A stretch of 50,620 bases of DNA from an uncultured Clostridia bacterium (GTDB lineage Bacteria > Bacillota > Clostridia > Oscillospirales > Oscillospiraceae), in the NCBI GenBank assembly GCA_947165085.1, contig CAMUZA010000008.1:1-50620 (forward strand), given 5' to 3'. Both the position numbers and the translations under genes were made by a program. The notes under the pieces are model-generated. The model made no database searches and had not been told where the DNA came from. It saw only the letters and a program-made list of their open reading frames with translations. The number at the start of each line of letters is the position of its first letter. Position 1 is the first letter of the stretch. Shown piece after piece: positions 49,339-50,620 of this stretch.

Positions 49339-49441
49339 GCCTGATTACGGAAAAAGGGCGCACTTATCCTGGGGTACAGTCATACCTCCCGCCGAAGCGG
49401 TGAAGTATGATATGTATCCCGGCCCTTATACGTAATCAGGC
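49339..49441. repeat. Large imperfect palindrome (cruciform-capable)
   Basis: Outer arms GCCTGATTACG (49339-49349) and CGTAATCAGGC (49431-49441) match perfectly; a second layer pairs AAGGGC...GGGGTACA with TGTATCCC...GCCCTT with an insertion on one side; the centre is TCATAC...CCGC-CGAA-GCGG...GTATGA (49380-49410). No gene is supported. It could be an origin hairpin, a transfer origin or a recombinase binding site. Confidence 0.7.
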
Positions 49442-49523
49442 TTTCGATATTTTGTTATATTTGTGCGGAGCCGAAGCCCCGATGCTCACAGGGCTTGTCC
49501 GGGTCCTCCGAAAAGAACCCTTC

Positions 49524-49945
49524 ATAAGCAGTCCACGGCAAAGGCAAAACTACGGAGTTTTTCCGAAAAAATTTGCCCTCATAAGTAGTCCACGGGAAAG
49601 GCAAAAGATCACGGTTTTCCCGAAAGAATCTTCATTCTCCCGCTATACGGAGATTTCCGGGCCGTTTTGACGAGTGTTTTCGGAAAAAATGTCTTCCCAC
49701 AATACGGAGATTTCCGACCGCTTTTGATGGGGTATTTCCGAAAACATTTCTCCCACTATACGGAGATTTCAGCGACGCTTTGAGGGGGTGTTTTCGAAAA
49801 AACATTTAAGTCACAGCCCAAAATGATCCGCCGGATTATTTGCTTCTCTATCTGGTAGCCTTGGGAGAGGACAAAAACTGACGGTTTCTGAAAAACTCTC
49901 TATAAGTAGTCCACGAGAAAAGCAAAACTTACCGGTTTCGGTACC
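49524..49945. repeat. Degenerate ~57-bp direct repeats (iteron-like)
   Basis: A 27-base motif opening ATAAG(C/T)AGTCCACG and ending GCAAAA occurs at 49524, 49581 and 49902; a motif ATACGGAGATTTC occurs at about 49645, 49702 and 49758. Spacings are 57, 57 and 56 bp. Tails of C-GAAAAA type follow each. Repeats differ at many positions, so they are old. The whole 49281-50147 stretch holds no convincing gene: it consists of the palindrome, these repeats, a hairpin with T tract and the promoter region of the HTH gene. Confidence 0.75.
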
Positions 49946-49995
49946 TACTGGAGCGGTTCGCCAATTTTGAACAAAAAAGCCGAAATAAAGGAAAG

Positions 49996-50032
49996 CCCCT
50001 CTCGGAAAACCGAGAAGGGACCTTTTCTTTTT
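49996..50032 (+). terminator. Intrinsic terminator downstream of the repeat region
   Basis: Stem CCCTCTCGG/CCGAGAAGGG (one bulged A) with an AAAA loop at 49997-50019, followed by CCTTTTCTTTTT. It would end a plus-strand transcript coming through the repeat region, although no gene lies just ahead of it, and it insulates the HTH/methyltransferase pair. Confidence 0.75.
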
Positions 50033-50057
50033 AGCAGTTGTTAGTTATAATTAGTTA

Positions 50058-50077
50058 CTAATAGTTAAAATTATTAG
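50058..50077. promoter_or_regulatory. Inverted repeat upstream of the HTH gene promoter (possible operator)
   Basis: CTAATA (50058-50063) and TATTAG (50072-50077) flank GTTAAAAT, in an A/T-rich stretch with several TTAGTTA copies. It stands 10 bases before the -35 hexamer, where the HTH product or another regulator could bind. Confidence 0.4.
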
Positions 50078-50086
50078 CACAGGCAG

Positions 50087-50115
50087 TTGACTACGCGTCT
50101 TCTTTTTGGTATAAT
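50087..50115 (+). promoter_or_regulatory. Promoter of the HTH-methyltransferase operon
   Basis: TTGACT (50087-50092), 17-bp spacer, TATAAT (50110-50115) with TGG before the -10: one of the strongest-looking promoters in the window. The start is about 25 bases ahead of the HTH gene. Confidence 0.88.
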
Positions 50116-50147
50116 AGGTTGTTAGAAAACGATAGGAGGGCAGGCTC

Positions 50148-50357
50148 ATGCGGGATGTAGAGAGATGGGTTTCTATGGAAGAAATCTGTAAGCATCTTGG
50201 TGCAAGCCGGGATACGGTTAAGAAAATGATAAAGACTCAGAATCTCCCTGCTTATAAAATTGACCGTAAATGGAAATTCAAGATAAGCGAAGTAGATGCG
50301 TGGATGCATGAGCAAAACGGAATAATGAAGAAAAGCGAGGTGGCCCCAAATGCTTAA
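50148..50357 (+). CDS. Excisionase-type helix-turn-helix protein
   Basis: Small DNA-binding protein of 69 residues with a MerR/excisionase-like winged HTH (about residues 6-55): WVSMEEICKHLGASRDTVKKM is the recognition part and PAYKIDRKWKFKISEVDAWM the wing. Such proteins act as excisionases or as small regulators of restriction-modification genes. Start ATG 50148 behind TAGGAGGGCAGGCTC. It overlaps the methyltransferase gene by 8 bases, so the two are co-translated; that favours a regulatory role in the cassette over an excisionase role, though its origin may be phage or ICE. Confidence 0.85.
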   Translation: MRDVERWVSMEEICKHLGASRDTVKKMIKTQNLPAYKIDRKWKFKISEVDAWMHEQNGIMKKSEVAPNA

Positions 50358-50620
50358 AACGATTGATCTATTTGCTGGGGCCGGCGGATTAAGCCTCGGA
50401 TTTCAGCTTGCCGGAGGCTTTAAGATTGTGGCAGCGGCCGAGATAAACAAATACGCACGTGAGACATATAAAGCAAACATAGCCAAGAACGATCCAGATT
50501 TCGTTTTCATTGACAATGTTCTTGGATACGACTTTGCCGCGCTTAACGAACGACTGGAAGGAATCGACATCGTCATCGGCGGACCTCCGTGTCAGGGCTT
50601 TTCCAATGCCAATCGTCAGA
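50350..50620 (+). CDS. C5-cytosine DNA methyltransferase, N-terminal part
   Basis: The first 90 codons show motif I DLFAGAGGLSLGFQLAGG (about residues 6-23), motif II AAAEINKYARETYKAN (about 31-46), motif III around IDNVLGYDF (about 57-65) and motif IV IVIGGPPCQGFSNANRQ (about 74-90) with the catalytic Cys in PPCQ. The enzyme methylates cytosine at C5 of a short site. The target-recognition region and any nuclease lie beyond the window. Start ATG 50350 after AGGTGG six bases ahead; it overlaps the HTH gene (ATGCTTAA). Reads as intact as far as it goes. Confidence 0.93.
   Translation, partial: MLKTIDLFAGAGGLSLGFQLAGGFKIVAAAEINKYARETYKANIAKNDPDFVFIDNVLGYDFAALNERLEGIDIVIGGPPCQGFSNANRQ

Noticed and set aside
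49407-49670. An 87-codon open frame over the 57-bp repeats.
   Set aside because: No ribosome-binding site, the repeats soon pass into stops, and later repeats are not in frame; the repeats are better read as non-coding.
49524-49945. Tandem repeats read as a CRISPR array.
   Set aside because: Copies are degenerate, spacers are themselves repeated, and no cas genes are present.

Overview
The window looks like a chromosome segment of a GC-rich, low-copy-mobile-DNA Gram-positive anaerobe of the class Clostridia, most likely an Oscillospirales/Ruminococcaceae-type gut bacterium. The grounds are a PolC-type replicative polymerase, a T-box alaS leader, RNase M5, S-layer homology domains, a type III glutamine synthetase, the gene order pyrH-frr-uppS-cdsA-dxr-rseP-ispG-polC, and intergenic repeats that I recall from this group. 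No species can be named from sequence alone.

Layout. 1-4.7 kb: 5' part of a tRNA-Ser(GGA), a class B penicillin-binding protein coupled to an FHA-domain FtsW/RodA protein, and an AI-2E family permease, divergent from a WYL regulator (4.8-5.8 kb). 6.0-10.8 kb: a four-gene MacB-like exporter operon with two different membrane-fusion adaptors. 10.8-20.5 kb: a tightly packed minus-strand run (alaS, hinT, comEC, holA, rnmV, ABC-F, Mrp/NBP35). 20.5-22.7 kb: T-box leader and promoter of alaS, an S4/YlmH-like gene, a small membrane protein and uridine phosphorylase. 22.8-33.3 kb: the pyrH-to-polC operon, driven by one clear sigma-A promoter; it joins UMP kinase, ribosome recycling, isoprenoid (MEP pathway) and undecaprenyl synthesis, phospholipid synthesis, site-2 proteolysis and replication. 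33.4-47.6 kb: glnS, an S-layer/leucine-rich-repeat surface protein with a structured leader, argD-argF, a DUF421 protein, glutamine synthetase III, a five-gene operon (GH25 lysozyme, SDR, inorganic pyrophosphatase, an unannotated 51-codon ORF, YczE-like membrane protein) and a CapA-like lipoprotein.

47.6 kb to the end is an accessory island: a serine-recombinase C-terminal fragment fused to a decayed P4-type phage/plasmid primase, then about 870 bp of non-coding DNA with a large imperfect palindrome and degenerate 57-bp tandem repeats (an origin-like layout), then a well-formed promoter driving a small excisionase-type HTH gene that overlaps a C5-cytosine DNA methyltransferase, cut by the window end. 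This edge is probably the start of a restriction-modification or defence cassette lying beyond the window.

The least explained signals are: the nested stem structure plus intrinsic terminator between promoter and start codon of the S-layer protein gene (37.24-37.43 kb); the palindrome and tandem repeats at 49.3-49.95 kb; a three-hairpin dispersed repeat present twice (5.8 and 40.1 kb); the coupled 51-codon ORF; and an adaptor protein with a large domain inserted at its coiled-coil tip. Promoter, terminator and structure calls were made by eye; all functional assignments come from motif recognition, not database searches.
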